From the NCBI RefSeq assembly GCF_022808325.1, contig NZ_JALGCL010000005.1:124001-188000 (forward strand): 64,000 bases of DNA, in the 5' to 3' direction. Source of the stretch: Cognatiluteimonas sedimenti (GTDB lineage Bacteria; Pseudomonadota; Gammaproteobacteria; Xanthomonadales; Xanthomonadaceae). Below the pieces are notes generated by a model. The model did no database searches, had not been told where the DNA came from, and worked only from the letters and a program-made list of their open reading frames with translations. The translations under genes and the position numbers were made by a program. Positions 55,713-64,000 of the stretch are shown here, piece by piece (position 1 is the first letter of the stretch; the number at the start of each line of letters is the position of its first letter).

Positions 55713-57962
55713 TTGAACCTGCATGCCCTGATCGCCGCCGCCCTGCTGCTGTGCGCCCCCATCGCCCACGCCCGCGACGCCGGCACGCCGCCCCGGGCCG
55801 GGGATGCCCCCGGCGGCAGCATCCCGCAGTTGCAGGGCCCGATCACCATCGACGGCAAGCTCGACGACGCCGCCTGGCAGGGCGCGCTGGTGCAGGAGAT
55901 CGGCTACGAAATCCAGCCCGGCGACAACATCCCGGCGCCGGTGAAGACCATCGTCCGCATCGGCTACAGCGCCGATGCGCTGTACGTGGCGTACCACGCG
56001 ATGGACGATGATCCGTCGCAGATCCGCGCCCACCTGCGCGATCGCGACGCCGCTTTCGACGACGACTGGGTCGGCGTGTTCCTGGACACCTTCGACGACA
56101 ACCGCCGCGGCTACGAGCTGATCGTCAATCCGCTGGGCGTGCAGTCGGACCTGATCCGCGACGAGACCAACACCGACAACCAGGAAGACGCCAGCTGGGA
56201 CGGACTGTGGCAGAGCGCCGGCCAGCTGACGCCCGACGGCTACGACGTGGAGATCCGCATCCCCTTCTCCACCCTGCGCTTCCCCACCGGTGGCGAGGCG
56301 CAGCGCTGGGGCATCGCGCTGTTCCGCAACTGGCCGCGCGACAAGCGCCACCAGCTCGCCAGCCGCAAGGTGCCGCGCGAGTCGAACTGCTTCCAGTGCG
56401 AATGGGGCAAGTACGAAGGCTTCGCCGGCGCCCGCCAGGGCCGCAACCTGGAGGTCGTGCCGACCCTGGCCATGGGCAAGTCGCAGAGCCGCGGCGCCGC
56501 CGGCCAGCCGTGGCAGGACGGCGACACATCGATCGAGCCGGGCGTGGACATCAGCTGGGCGCCGTCGCCGGCGATGACCCTCAATGCCACCATCAACCCG
56601 GATTTCTCGCAGGTCGAGACCGACCAGCTGCAGCTCAACTTCAACGACAGCTTCGCCCTGTTCTACCAGGAGAAGCGGCCGTTCTTCCTTGAGGGCGCGG
56701 ACTACTTCAGCAGCCAGTTCGACGTGCTCTACACGCGCCAGATCGCCGATCCCGACTACGGCCTGCGCATCACCGGCCGCACTGGCAGCGGCGCGTACGG
56801 CGCGATCGTCGCGCGCGACGCCACCACCCTTCTGCTGCTGCCGGGCGTGCTCGGCTCGGGCTTCGAGCAGCTCGACCAGAAGGCGGACGTCGCCGTGGGC
56901 CGCTATCGCTACGACTTCAACAGCCACGTCAGCGTCGGCGCCATCGGCACCTTCCGCCAGGGCGACGACTACGCCAACAACGTCGCCGGCGTCGATGCGC
57001 GCTGGCAGCAGGGCGCGCACACCGCGACCGCGCAGTTGCTGCACAGCCAGTCCGAATACCCGGCCGACATCGTCGACGCCTACCAGGACGAACTCGGCGA
57101 CGACGCCACCCCCGCCGGCAACGCCTGGCGCGCCGAATACGCCTTCGGCAACCGCAACTGGAACTTCGACGCCTGGCACGTGGACATCGACCCCGGCTTC
57201 CGCGCCGACCTCGGCTTCATGGGCCAGGTCGGCTACGACAAGTCGCTGGTCGGCGGCGGCCACAGCTGGTTCCGCGACGACAAGGCGTTCAACCGCATCA
57301 ACGTGTACGCCGACTTCGACATCACCCACCGCTACGACGGACAGCTGCTGGAGCGCGAGTGGGAAGGCCAGGTCAGCGTGCAGGGCCCGAAGCAGAGCAA
57401 CCTCCGCCTGCATGGCATGACCCGCCAGCGCTTCTGGCAGGGCACGCTGTTCGACGAGCACTACGTCGACGTCAACGCCAACTACCAACCGAACGGCAAC
57501 CTGCAGCTGGGGGCCTACGCGCAGGTCGGCACGATGATCGACCTGGACGCGGAGAAGACCGGCCGGCGCACGATGCTCGAGTTCTGGGGCAACGCCAATG
57601 TCGGCCGCGGCATCGCCATGGACTGGGACCTGATCCGGCAACGCATGCGCCGCGACGGCGGCACGGCCTTCACCGCGACCGTGCTCAACACCGGCGGCAG
57701 CTGGCAGTTCGACCCGCGCCAACGCCTGCGCCTGACCTTGCAGGGCAGCGAAGTGCAGCGCGACCAGGCGCTTTACACGGACCCGGTCGATCAAACCGCG
57801 CGCGATTGGGCGGCGCAGATGGTGTACTCGTACAAGGTCAATCCGCACACGGTCGTGTACGCCGGCGCCTCCTATGGCGCCTTCATGGACGACGACAACC
57901 CGGACCTGTTCGGCGACACCCGCGCGGTGTTCCTGAAGCTGAGCTACGGCTGGCAGCCGTAG
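55713..57962 (+). CDS. DUF5916 outer-membrane protein with CBM9-like N-terminal domain
   Basis: A 749-residue secreted protein. A signal peptide (about 1-20) is followed by a carbohydrate-binding family 9-like beta sandwich (about 38-230: ITIDGKLDDAAWQGALV; DDDWVGVFLDTFDDNRRGY) and then about 500 residues of alternating amphipathic strands that resemble an outer-membrane barrel ending in a C-terminal aromatic (KLSYGWQP, imperfect). The block YQEKRPFFLEGADYF is characteristic of DUF5916. The start is TTG, with GGAG 9 nt upstream, as no ATG or GTG precedes the signal. The substrate may be a glycan or glycoconjugate; this is inference. Confidence 0.84.
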   Translation: MNLHALIAAALLLCAPIAHARDAGTPPRAGDAPGGSIPQLQGPITIDGKLDDAAWQGALVQEIGYEIQPGDNIPAPVKTIVRIGYSADALYVAYHAMDDDPSQIRAHLRDRDAAFDDDWVGVFLDTFDDNRRGYELIVNPLGVQSDLIRDETNTDNQEDASWDGLWQSAGQLTPDGYDVEIRIPFSTLRFPTGGEAQRWGIALFRNWPRDKRHQLASRKVPRESNCFQCEWGKYEGFAGARQGRNLEVVPTLAMGKSQSRGAAGQPWQDGDTSIEPGVDISWAPSPAMTLNATINPDFSQVETDQLQLNFNDSFALFYQEKRPFFLEGADYFSSQFDVLYTRQIADPDYGLRITGRTGSGAYGAIVARDATTLLLLPGVLGSGFEQLDQKADVAVGRYRYDFNSHVSVGAIGTFRQGDDYANNVAGVDARWQQGAHTATAQLLHSQSEYPADIVDAYQDELGDDATPAGNAWRAEYAFGNRNWNFDAWHVDIDPGFRADLGFMGQVGYDKSLVGGGHSWFRDDKAFNRINVYADFDITHRYDGQLLEREWEGQVSVQGPKQSNLRLHGMTRQRFWQGTLFDEHYVDVNANYQPNGNLQLGAYAQVGTMIDLDAEKTGRRTMLEFWGNANVGRGIAMDWDLIRQRMRRDGGTAFTATVLNTGGSWQFDPRQRLRLTLQGSEVQRDQALYTDPVDQTARDWAAQMVYSYKVNPHTVVYAGASYGAFMDDDNPDLFGDTRAVFLKLSYGWQP

Positions 57963-57996
57963 GGCGGGAAGAGCCGCCCCGCATTCGCCTCCGGCA

Positions 57997-58108
57997 CCTT
58001 CTCCCCCGCACGCGGGGAGAAGGAACAGCCCTCGCTCCGGGTGCCGGGCAAGGGAGACGTCGCCCTCGCCCCGCTTGCGGGGAGAGGGACAGCTTCGCGC
58101 AGCGAAGC
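57997..58108. repeat. Triple hairpin repeat downstream of the DUF5916 gene (double-hairpin element, copy 2)
   Basis: Three hairpins: CCTTCTCCCC / GGGGAGAAGG (57997-58023), CCCTCGCCCCGC-tt-GCGGGGAGAGGG (58063-58088), and GCTTCGC-gca-GCGAAGC (58092-58108). The last two reproduce the pair at 7751-7799 in reverse orientation. They stand between the convergent DUF5916 gene and ubiE, where they may end transcripts from both sides. Confidence 0.78.
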
Positions 58109-58147
58109 AGGGCGGGGGTGGGCGGAACGGGCGCCGCAGTTCCCGCG

Positions 58148-58909
58148 TCAGATCCGATAGCCGGTGTGGATCGCCACGATCCCGGCGTTGAGGTTGCGGT
58201 AGTCCACGCGCGCAAAGCCGGCCGCCTCCATCATCGCCTTCAGTGCGTCCTGCGGCGGATGCTGGCGGATCGATTCGGCCAGGTACTGGTAGCTGCCGGC
58301 ATCCTGCGCGAACAGCTTGCCCAGCTTCGGCAGCACCTTGAACGAGTGGAAGTCGTAGAGCGGCTTGAACCACTCCGCCTTCACTTCCGAAAACTCCAGC
58401 ACCCGCGCCTGGCCGCCGACCTTGAGCACGCGGTACATCTCCCGCAGCGCGGCGTCCTTGTCGGTGACGTTGCGCAGGCCGAAGGCGATCGTGACCAGGT
58501 CGAAGCTGGCATCGGGGAACGGCAGCTGCTCGGCGTTGCACTGCACGTACTCCAGGCCGCGCACCTTGCCGCGGTCGAGCATGCGGTCGCGGCCCACGGA
58601 CAGCATCCCGGCATTGATGTCGCCGAGCACGACTTCGCCCTCCGCGCCGACGCGATCCTTCAGCAACGCGGCGATGTCGCCGGTGCCGCCGGCCAGGTCC
58701 AGCACGCGGTCGCCCTTGCCGACCTGCGCGGTGGCGACGAAATAGCGCTTCCAGACGCGGTGGATGCCCAGCGACATCAGGTCGTTCATCAGGTCGTACT
58801 TGCCGGCGACCGAGGAGAACACCTCGCCGACCAGCTTCTGCTTGTCGCCGGTCGGCACCTCGCGGTAGCCGAAATGGGTGGTGCCGGGCTTGTCGGTGGG
58901 TGTGTTCAT
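58148..58909 (-). CDS. ubiE: Demethylmenaquinone/2-methoxy-6-polyprenyl-1,4-benzoquinol methyltransferase UbiE
   Basis: A 253-residue SAM-dependent C-methyltransferase of ubiquinone (and menaquinone) synthesis. Landmarks: [26 protein letters not shown] is represented by its start [14 protein letters not shown]; motif I is [13 protein letters not shown]; a motif-II-like [16 protein letters not shown] follows, as does [13 protein letters not shown]. The C-terminal HTGYRI is typical. ATG 58909 is chosen over a longer frame (58942) because it matches the family start. Confidence 0.96.
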   Translation of the reverse strand: MNTPTDKPGTTHFGYREVPTGDKQKLVGEVFSSVAGKYDLMNDLMSLGIHRVWKRYFVATAQVGKGDRVLDLAGGTGDIAALLKDRVGAEGEVVLGDINAGMLSVGRDRMLDRGKVRGLEYVQCNAEQLPFPDASFDLVTIAFGLRNVTDKDAALREMYRVLKVGGQARVLEFSEVKAEWFKPLYDFHSFKVLPKLGKLFAQDAGSYQYLAESIRQHPPQDALKAMMEAAGFARVDYRNLNAGIVAIHTGYRI

Positions 58910-59026
58910 GCCCGGATTATCGCATTCGTCCCGGCCCGCCATTCAGCTTGTTTCCGTCCGGATGCGTTGCACCGCCGCGTTGTCGGGGTTGCGGCGCCCC
59001 TGCCGCACGCTCCCCGGAGAGTCCAG

Positions 59027-59515
59027 ATGAAATCCTTTCCGATCTTCCTCCTGCTCGCCTTGCCGGGTGGCGCGTTCGCCGCCGATCCCGGCATGCCCGA
59101 CGCCCAGTCCGCCATGGAGCACGCGCTGACCCGCGCAGCCGATACCAGCTGGGGGCCGGCACCACCGATGCTGCCGGCCGGCGCGCAGGCCGCGGTGCTG
59201 GCCGGCGACCCGGGCAAGGAAGGCAGCTTCATCATCCGCCTGAAGATGCCGCCGGGATACCGTGTGCCGCGCCACTGGCACCCCACCGACGAGGCGGTCA
59301 CCCTGGTCGAGGGCGACCTCATTCTGTCGATGGGCGACGCGGCGGCGACGGCGCGGGACGAAACCCTCGCGCCCGGCGATTTCATCAACCTGCCGACGCC
59401 GATGCGCCACGAAGCCAGCTCCAGGGGTGGCGCGGTGGTGCAGGTGCAGGCCATGGGCCCGTTCGTGATCACCTACCTCGATCCGAAGGACGATCCGCGC
59501 AACGCGGGCAAGTAG
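59027..59515 (+). CDS. Secreted cupin-domain protein
   Basis: A 162-residue periplasmic protein with a signal peptide (about 1-19, LLLALPGGAFAA) and a single cupin beta barrel (about 60-150). The metal-binding motif 1 is PRHWHPTDEAVTLVEG with His/His/Glu, and motif 2 is DFINLPTPMRHEASS with His. Such small cupins bind a metal and may be isomerases, lyases or sensors; the role here is unknown. The ATG has a GGAGAG ribosome-binding site about 10 nt upstream. Confidence 0.82.
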   Translation: MKSFPIFLLLALPGGAFAADPGMPDAQSAMEHALTRAADTSWGPAPPMLPAGAQAAVLAGDPGKEGSFIIRLKMPPGYRVPRHWHPTDEAVTLVEGDLILSMGDAAATARDETLAPGDFINLPTPMRHEASSRGGAVVQVQAMGPFVITYLDPKDDPRNAGK

Positions 59516-59585
59516 GCGCGATCGTGCATCGACGCCGCGCGGATCCCGCACGGCGACGAGGGGACGCCGGAGCTTGCCGCGGGCC

Positions 59586-60980
59586 TCAGAGGATGTAGCG
59601 CGACAGATCCGGGTCCTGTACCAGTTCGCCCAGGTGGGCGTCGACGTAGGCGCGGTCGATGCTGACCGCGTCGCCGCCGCGGTCGGGCGCTTCGTAGCTC
59701 AGGGTGTCGAGCAGGCGTTCGAGCACGGTGTGCAGGCGCCGTGCACCGATGTTCTCCTGGCGCTCGTTGACCTGCGCGGCGATGTCGGCCAGGCGCTCGA
59801 CCGCGTCCGCCGTGAACGCCAGGCCGACGCCCTCGGTCTTCAGCAGTTCGACGTACTGCGTGGTCAGCGCCGCCTTCGGCTCGGTCAGGATGCGCACGAA
59901 GTCGCCCTTGCTGAGCGCACCCAGTTCCACGCGGATCGGGAACCGCCCCTGCATTTCCGGGATCAGGTCGGACGGCTTGGCCAGGTGGAACGCGCCCGAG
60001 GCGATGAACAGGATGTGGTCGGTCTTCACCGGGCCGTACTTCGTGCTGACGGTGGAACCCTCGACCAGCGGCAGCAGGTCGCGCTGCACGCCTTCGCGGC
60101 TGACATCGGCGCCGATGCCCTCGCTGCGCTTGGCGACCTTGTCGATCTCGTCGATGAAGACGATGCCGTGCTGCTCGCAGGCCTCGATCGCGGCCTCGCG
60201 CACTTCGTCCTCGTTGACCAGGCGCGCGGCTTCCTCCTCGACCAGCTGCGGGCGCGCGGCGGCGATGGCCAACGTGCGCTTGTGGGTCTTGCCGCCGGCG
60301 ACCTGCGAGAACATCTGCCGCAGCTGCTGGCCCATTTCCTCCATGCCCGGCGGCGCCATGATGTCGACGCCGACGTTGAGCGCGGTCTCGATCTCGATCT
60401 CGCGCGCGTCCAGCGCGCCGCTGCGCAGCTGCCGGCGCAGCTTGGCGCGGGTGTCGCTGTCGGCGTTGTGCTGCGCCGAAGGTTCGGCGCCGATGTCGAT
60501 CGTGGTCTGCGCGCCGAAGCCGAACCCAGTGGCCGGTACCTCGCGCCGCGGCAGCAGCGCGTCGAGGATGCGCTCCTCGGCGCGTTCCTCGGCCTGGGTG
60601 CGCACGCGCGCCTTGGCCTGTTCGCGGTACAGCTTGACCGCGGTATCGGCGAGGTCGCGGATGATCTGCTCGACGTCCTTGCCGACGTAGCCGACCTCGG
60701 TGAAGCGGGTCGCTTCGACCTTGACGAACGGCGCGTTGGCCAGCGTCGCCAGGCGCCGCGCGATCTCGGTCTTGCCGACGCCGGTGGGTCCGATCATCAG
60801 GATGTTCTTGGGCATCACCTCGTCGCGGAGCTCCGGCTCGAGCTGCATCCGCCGCCAGCGGTTGCGCAGCGCGATCGCGACCGCGCGCTTGGCCGCCTGC
60901 TGGCCGACGATGTGCTTGTCGAGTTCCTGCACGATCTCGCGCGGGGTCATGGTGGCGGAGGTGTTTTCGATCTTCTGCAT
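59586..60980 (-). CDS. hslU: HslU ATPase of the HslUV protease
   Basis: A 464-residue AAA+ unfoldase that feeds substrates to HslV. Walker A is GPTGVGKTE (64-72); the pore loop GYVG is at about 91-94, Walker B is in [13 protein letters not shown], and an I-domain insert lies in between (about 110-240). The C-terminus ends DLSRYIL, the docking tail that activates HslV. ATG 60980 or the ATG ten codons later ([10 protein letters not shown]) could be used. It follows hslV by 114 bp with hairpins between. Confidence 0.96.
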   Translation of the reverse strand: MQKIENTSATMTPREIVQELDKHIVGQQAAKRAVAIALRNRWRRMQLEPELRDEVMPKNILMIGPTGVGKTEIARRLATLANAPFVKVEATRFTEVGYVGKDVEQIIRDLADTAVKLYREQAKARVRTQAEERAEERILDALLPRREVPATGFGFGAQTTIDIGAEPSAQHNADSDTRAKLRRQLRSGALDAREIEIETALNVGVDIMAPPGMEEMGQQLRQMFSQVAGGKTHKRTLAIAAARPQLVEEEAARLVNEDEVREAAIEACEQHGIVFIDEIDKVAKRSEGIGADVSREGVQRDLLPLVEGSTVSTKYGPVKTDHILFIASGAFHLAKPSDLIPEMQGRFPIRVELGALSKGDFVRILTEPKAALTTQYVELLKTEGVGLAFTADAVERLADIAAQVNERQENIGARRLHTVLERLLDTLSYEAPDRGGDAVSIDRAYVDAHLGELVQDPDLSRYIL

Positions 60981-61005
60981 GGGGTTCTCGCTTGCTCGTC
61001 GCAGC

Positions 61006-61080
61006 AGCGGCTGACAGCCGCTAGCCGTCGACCTTCGACGGATCCGTCGGAAAAGCTCGCGGCTGCAAGCCGCTCCTACA
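61006..61080. repeat. Hairpins and REP arm between hslV and hslU
   Basis: Three palindromes: AGCGGCTG-a-CAGCCGCT (61006-61022), CCGTCGA-cct-TCGACGG (61025-61041) and a REP-type arm GCTCGCGGCTGCAAGCCG (61055-61072) that continues to 61080 and matches the right arm at 34489-34513. The cluster may tune hslU expression relative to hslV. Confidence 0.7.
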
Positions 61081-61094
61081 GGGAAATGCAGCGG

Positions 61095-61646
61095 TCAGAG
61101 CTCTTCGACCACGATGTTGCGGTTGGTGTAGATGCAGATGTCACCGGCGATGTTGAGGGCCTCGGTGGCGATCGCCCTGGCGTCGAGCTGCGTGTGCGCG
61201 GCCAGGGCGCGCGCGGCCGCCAGCGCGTAGCTGCCGCCGGAGCCGATCGCGACGATGCCGTCCTCCGGCTCGATCACGTCGCCGGTGCCGGAGATCACCA
61301 GCGAGGCTTCGGCATCGGCGACCACCAGCAGCGCCTCGAGCTTGCCGAAGCGGCGCTCGGTGCGCCAATCCTTGGCCAGTTCGACCGCGGCGCGGGTCAG
61401 CTGGCCATGCTTCTCGAGCTTGGCCTCGAACAGCTCGAACAGGGTGAACGCATCGGCGGCGGCGCCGGCAAACCCCGCCAGCACCTGGCCATCGCGGCCG
61501 AGCCGGCGCACCTTGCGCGCGTTGGCCTTCATCACGGTGTTGCCGAGCGTCACCTGGCCGTCGCCGGCGACCACCACGCGGCCTTCGCGACGCACCGAGA
61601 CGATGGTGGTGGCGTGGAAGACATTGGGGTTCTGGCTTGGGTCCAT
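61095..61646 (-). CDS. hslV: HslV peptidase (proteasome-like, ATP-dependent)
   Basis: A 183-residue threonine peptidase of the HslUV complex. The core [20 protein letters not shown] carries the catalytic Thr, and the [17 protein letters not shown] and [16 protein letters not shown] segments are conserved. The reading frame adds 12 residues ([12 protein letters not shown]) before that Thr, with no alternative start codon next to it. A propeptide must therefore be removed to free the catalytic Thr. It is followed by hslU and preceded by a repeat-rich region of more than 400 bp. Confidence 0.93.
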   Translation of the reverse strand: MDPSQNPNVFHATTIVSVRREGRVVVAGDGQVTLGNTVMKANARKVRRLGRDGQVLAGFAGAAADAFTLFELFEAKLEKHGQLTRAAVELAKDWRTERRFGKLEALLVVADAEASLVISGTGDVIEPEDGIVAIGSGGSYALAAARALAAHTQLDARAIATEALNIAGDICIYTNRNIVVEEL

Positions 61647-61738
61647 GCGCGGCTCCGGGGCTGAGTCCATGAACTGGGGGTTGCTTGAACAGCCTTCAAG
61701 AGTTCTGGCGTACCCGCTTCGGGCGGGGCGGGGGCCTT

Positions 61739-61828
61739 GCCGGGAGTGGGTTTCGCCGCCTGGAGTCCGCGTCCAGCTACCACAAGCGGGCGCAGGCCAT
61801 CCATGCCTGCTCGAAGCCCACTCCCGGC
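61739..61828. repeat. Structured repeat element A upstream of hslV
   Basis: Seventeen-base arms, left 61739-61755 (GCCGGGAGTGGGTTTCG) and right 61812-61828 (CGAAGCCCACTCCCGGC), pair with one mismatch around a 56-nt loop. The loop contains GAGTCCGCGTCCAGCTACC and GGCCATCCATGCC. Element B, 116 bp away and inverted, has the same loop core. The surrounding region (61647-62073) has no credible gene. Confidence 0.7.
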
Positions 61829-61943
61829 ACCACCAGCGCATGGGTAACGTGCTGATCCTGGCTTCGGTGCCTGCAAACACGAGCAACCGTCAGCCCGAAA
61901 GCCACCACCGATTGCCCGAAGTCGGGCGAACGCAAGCCGCGCT

Positions 61944-62056
61944 GCGTTGTTGTGGTGGGCAGAGGGGTTCGCGTGTTGCATGGATGGGCCACGGCCGCGC
62001 GTGGCAGCCGGAGGCGGACTTCAAGCAGCGAACCCCTCTGCCCACCACGACAACGC
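61944..62056. repeat. Structured repeat element B between hslV and xerC
   Basis: Twenty-nine-base arms (61944-61972 and 62028-62056) pair with one mismatch around a 55-nt loop. The arms include GGGCAGAGGGGTTCGC and its complement. The loop, read on the minus strand, holds GAAGTCCGCCTCCGGCTGCC and GGCCCATCCATGC, matching the element A core. It ends 18 bp before the xerC stop and could end xerC transcription. Confidence 0.75.
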
Positions 62057-62073
62057 ACTTCCGAAGCCCGGGA

Positions 62074-62970
62074 TCAAGGCTTCGCCTTCCGTTTCGCCCG
62101 CGGATGCGCGGCGTCGTAGACCCGGGCCAGGTGCTGGAAGTCGAGGTGGGTGTAGATCTGGGTGGTGGCGATGTCGGCGTGGCCGAGCAGTTCCTGCACG
62201 CCGCGCAGGTCGCCGGAGGATTCCAGCACGTGGCTGGCGAAACTGTGCCGCAGCAGGTGCGGATGCACGCGCTTGAACAGCCCCTGCCGCTGCGCCAGCA
62301 GGCGCAGCCGCAACTGCACCGCGCGCGGCGTGATCGGTCCGTTGCGCCCTGGGAAAACCGGCAAATCCGTGGAGGCGGGCTGCTGCTCCCCGCGCCAGGC
62401 CGAAAGCGCGGCGCGCGCATGCGAACCCACCGGCACGCTGCGCTGCTTGCCGCCCTTGCCCAGCACCGTGACCAGCCCATCGTCCAGCTGCAGGTCGCGC
62501 CAGCGCAGCGCGCACAGTTCCGACAGGCGCAGGCCGGAGGAATAGAACAGCTCCAGCAGCGCGCGGTCGCGCAGGCCCAGCGGCACGTCGGTCGGTACCT
62601 CCACCAGCGCCTTGGCCTCGTCGGCGTCGAGCACCTGCGGCAGCTTGCGCGGCGCCTTCGGCGCGCGGATCGCGGCGGCCGGGCTGGCGGCGATGCGGCC
62701 GTGCTTCAGCAGCCAGCGGTAGAAGCTGCGGCAGCTCGACAGCCGCCGCTGCAGGCTTTTCGGCGACAGCCCGCGGCGATGCTCGGCGGCGATGAAGGCG
62801 CGCAGGTGTTCGCCCTGCAACGTCGCGACGTCATCGATGCCGCCGGCCTCGGCCCAGGCGGCCAGCGCGGCCAGGTCGCGGCGATACGCATCCAGCGTGT
62901 GCGACGACATCCGCCGCTCGACCTGCAGGTGGGCGATGAAGTCCCCGACCGGCGCGGCGGTCGCGCTCAT
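62074..62970 (-). CDS. xerC: Tyrosine recombinase XerC
   Basis: A 298-residue site-specific recombinase that, with XerD, resolves chromosome dimers at dif. The N-terminal SAM-like core-binding domain is about 8-95. The catalytic residues are R148 (SSGLRLSEL), K172 (GKGGKQR), H238 and R241 (HPHLLRHSFASH), H264 (LLGHADIATTQ) and nucleophile Y273 (IYTH). Length and C-terminal context fit chromosomal XerC, not a phage or integron integrase. It follows DUF484 by 4 bp, as in many gammaproteobacteria. Confidence 0.95.
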   Translation of the reverse strand: MSATAAPVGDFIAHLQVERRMSSHTLDAYRRDLAALAAWAEAGGIDDVATLQGEHLRAFIAAEHRRGLSPKSLQRRLSSCRSFYRWLLKHGRIAASPAAAIRAPKAPRKLPQVLDADEAKALVEVPTDVPLGLRDRALLELFYSSGLRLSELCALRWRDLQLDDGLVTVLGKGGKQRSVPVGSHARAALSAWRGEQQPASTDLPVFPGRNGPITPRAVQLRLRLLAQRQGLFKRVHPHLLRHSFASHVLESSGDLRGVQELLGHADIATTQIYTHLDFQHLARVYDAAHPRAKRKAKP

Positions 62971-62974
62971 TCCA

Positions 62975-63664
62975 TCAACGATCGAAGCGTTGCAGCGCCG
63001 TCGCCAGCGCCTCGCCCATCATCCGCAGGAACAGCGTCCCCATCCCTGGATAGAAGCGGTTGGGCTCGCGGCTGCCGACCGCGATCAGGCCGGTGCCGGG
63101 CAGCGGCAACAGCGCGCTTGATTGCACCTCGTCGGCGCGCTCGCGGTACAGCAGCGCGGTCTTCTCCGGTTGCAGCCGGCCGCACAGCGGCTCGCCGTCG
63201 CCAAGGCAGTCGCGGAACGGTGCCAGGCTGGCATCGCCGGGCATGACCACCTGCAGCCAGTCGACGTCGTCGAGGCCCGCGACCGGCTCGAACAGCACGA
63301 TCCGCACCAGGTCGCCCTGGAAATCCTCGGCCAGCGACGCCGCCATCGCGCGCAGGGTGTCGGCGGCGGTGGACTGCCTCAACAGTGCGAGCGTCAGCTG
63401 GTGGGTGCGCACGGCCAGGCGTTCGTTCTCCTGCGCGTTGCCGAACAGTTCGTGCAGCCGCCGCGAAAGCTCGCGGTTCTTGTCGCGCAGCACGTCGAGC
63501 TGGTAGCTGGCCAGCGACGCGGCAGGTCCTTCCTCGCGCGGCACCACCATGCTGATCGCCAGGTCCGGGAACTGCTGCAGGAACTTCGGGTGCCGGCGCA
63601 GCCAGGCCGCGACTTCGTGCGCGCCGAGCTTCTCCTGGGCGTGCCTGTCGTTGCTGTCGCTCAT
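62975..63664 (-). CDS. DUF484-family protein
   Basis: A 229-residue cytoplasmic protein with a GAF-like fold (about 80-220), typical of the DUF484 family that lies between dapF and xerC. Landmarks: the N-terminal [19 protein letters not shown], a predicted coiled coil (about 45-75) and the C-terminal [20 protein letters not shown]. Its role is unknown. The ATG overlaps the dapF TGA (ATGA). Confidence 0.9.
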   Translation of the reverse strand: MSDSNDRHAQEKLGAHEVAAWLRRHPKFLQQFPDLAISMVVPREEGPAASLASYQLDVLRDKNRELSRRLHELFGNAQENERLAVRTHQLTLALLRQSTAADTLRAMAASLAEDFQGDLVRIVLFEPVAGLDDVDWLQVVMPGDASLAPFRDCLGDGEPLCGRLQPEKTALLYRERADEVQSSALLPLPGTGLIAVGSREPNRFYPGMGTLFLRMMGEALATALQRFDR

Positions 63665-64000
63665 GCGAAAAATTCCCCCTCGAAGACGAACGTGGCCGGC
63701 CCGCTCATTGTGATCGGTGCGTTGTCGTCGCGCCAGCCGATGCGCAACTCGCCGCCAGGCAGCAGCACGGCGACGTCGCGGTCGACGCGGCCACGGCGGA
63801 TCAGGATCGCGGCCGCGGCGCAGGCACCGCTGCCGCAGGCCAGCGTTTCGCCGGCGCCACGCTCGTACACGCGCAGGCGGATGCGGTCGCGCGCATCGAC
63901 CTCGGCGAAACCGACGTTGACCGAATCCGGGAACGCAGCCTGCGCCTGCAACGCCGGCCCGAGCGTGGCGACCGGCGCGCGCGCGATGTCGTCGACCTCG
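63661..64000 (-). CDS. dapF: Diaminopimelate epimerase DapF, C-terminal part (cut by window edge)
   Basis: About 112 residues of the enzyme that turns LL- into meso-diaminopimelate for lysine and peptidoglycan. The second catalytic cysteine is in [17 protein letters not shown]. The upstream [24 protein letters not shown] block and the ending [10 protein letters not shown] are typical. The frame is open to the window edge, so the apparent internal start at 63951 (a TTG) is not the real one. It overlaps the DUF484 gene by four bases. Confidence 0.93.
   Translation of the reverse strand, partial: EVDDIARAPVATLGPALQAQAAFPDSVNVGFAEVDARDRIRLRVYERGAGETLACGSGACAAAAILIRRGRVDRDVAVLLPGGELRIGWRDDNAPITMSGPATFVFEGEFFA

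Noticed and set aside
61739-62056. Integron attC sites beside a tyrosine recombinase
   Set aside because: The arms lack the RYYYAAC/GTTRRRY core, and the recombinase has XerC features and its usual chromosomal neighbours.
61777-62058. Possible small protein genes in the hslV-xerC gap
   Set aside because: The frames run through the inverted repeats, have no ribosome-binding site and look like translated repeat sequence.

Overview
The window is a high-GC chromosomal segment from a gammaproteobacterium, most likely of the Xanthomonadaceae/Lysobacteraceae (Lysobacter-, Luteimonas- or Xanthomonas-like). This rests on base composition, gene order (dapF-DUF484-xerC-hslV-hslU; ybeD-lipB-lipA; mreBCD-mrdA-rodA-mltB-rlpA-dacC), the N-terminally extended HslV, and REP-like hairpins with an AGCCGCGAGC core. 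It is densely coding with many ATGA and GTGA stop/start overlaps. I see no rRNA, tRNA, prophage, insertion sequence or CRISPR. The species is inferred, not proven.

Layout. 1-2236: an NAD-biosynthesis operon on the minus strand (small ORF, DGC-domain protein, nadA, nadB running off the edge). It diverges from a tandem universal stress protein, and an Anr/FNR-type half-palindrome pair lies in front of each side. 3239-6593: a PAS-GGDEF cyclase, a small lipoprotein, a thioredoxin-fold protein, a broken gene remnant and an ion-channel-like protein. 6864-10869: a split class II ribonucleotide reductase (NrdJa, NrdJb) with a histone-H1-like Lys/Ala protein between its halves. 11296-13841: a CadC-type membrane regulator with TPRs, divergent from a small secreted protein. 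14125-18217: a DegQ-like protease and a four-gene membrane/stress cassette ending in an AI-2E/PerM-family protein. 18321-20464: a HAD hydrolase overlapping an M17 aminopeptidase. 20581-31513: three transport/regulation modules (an ABC-2 exporter; a DUF2975-plus-HTH pair behind an AT-rich operator-like region; an ABC-2 exporter with a DesK/DesR-like two-component system) and a MacB-like adaptor/ATPase/two-permease operon. 31518-34370: two EamA transporters and an AraC-MGMT fusion.

34539-41177 carries a Prc/Ctp protease, lipA, lipB, ybeD, a small membrane protein and dacC. 41267-49779 is the rod-shape/peptidoglycan cluster read mreB to rlpA. 50089-59515 holds a PfkB (adenosine kinase-like) sugar kinase, a YbaK deacylase, a lipoprotein/hydrolase pair, an M1 peptidase, a DUF5916 outer-membrane protein, ubiE and a cupin. 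59586-64000 is hslU-hslV-xerC-DUF484-dapF, with dapF cut by the window end.

The most unusual features are non-coding or context-based. The lipA C-terminal tail, including its stop codon, appears tandemly repeated downstream in 60-bp units, four of them identical and all in the lipA reading frame. Two related structured repeat elements lie in opposite orientation upstream of hslV. A dispersed double-hairpin repeat occurs at 7.8 kb and 58 kb. Paired Anr-like boxes sit between usp and the nad operon, and an H1-like gene interrupts the split nrdJ.
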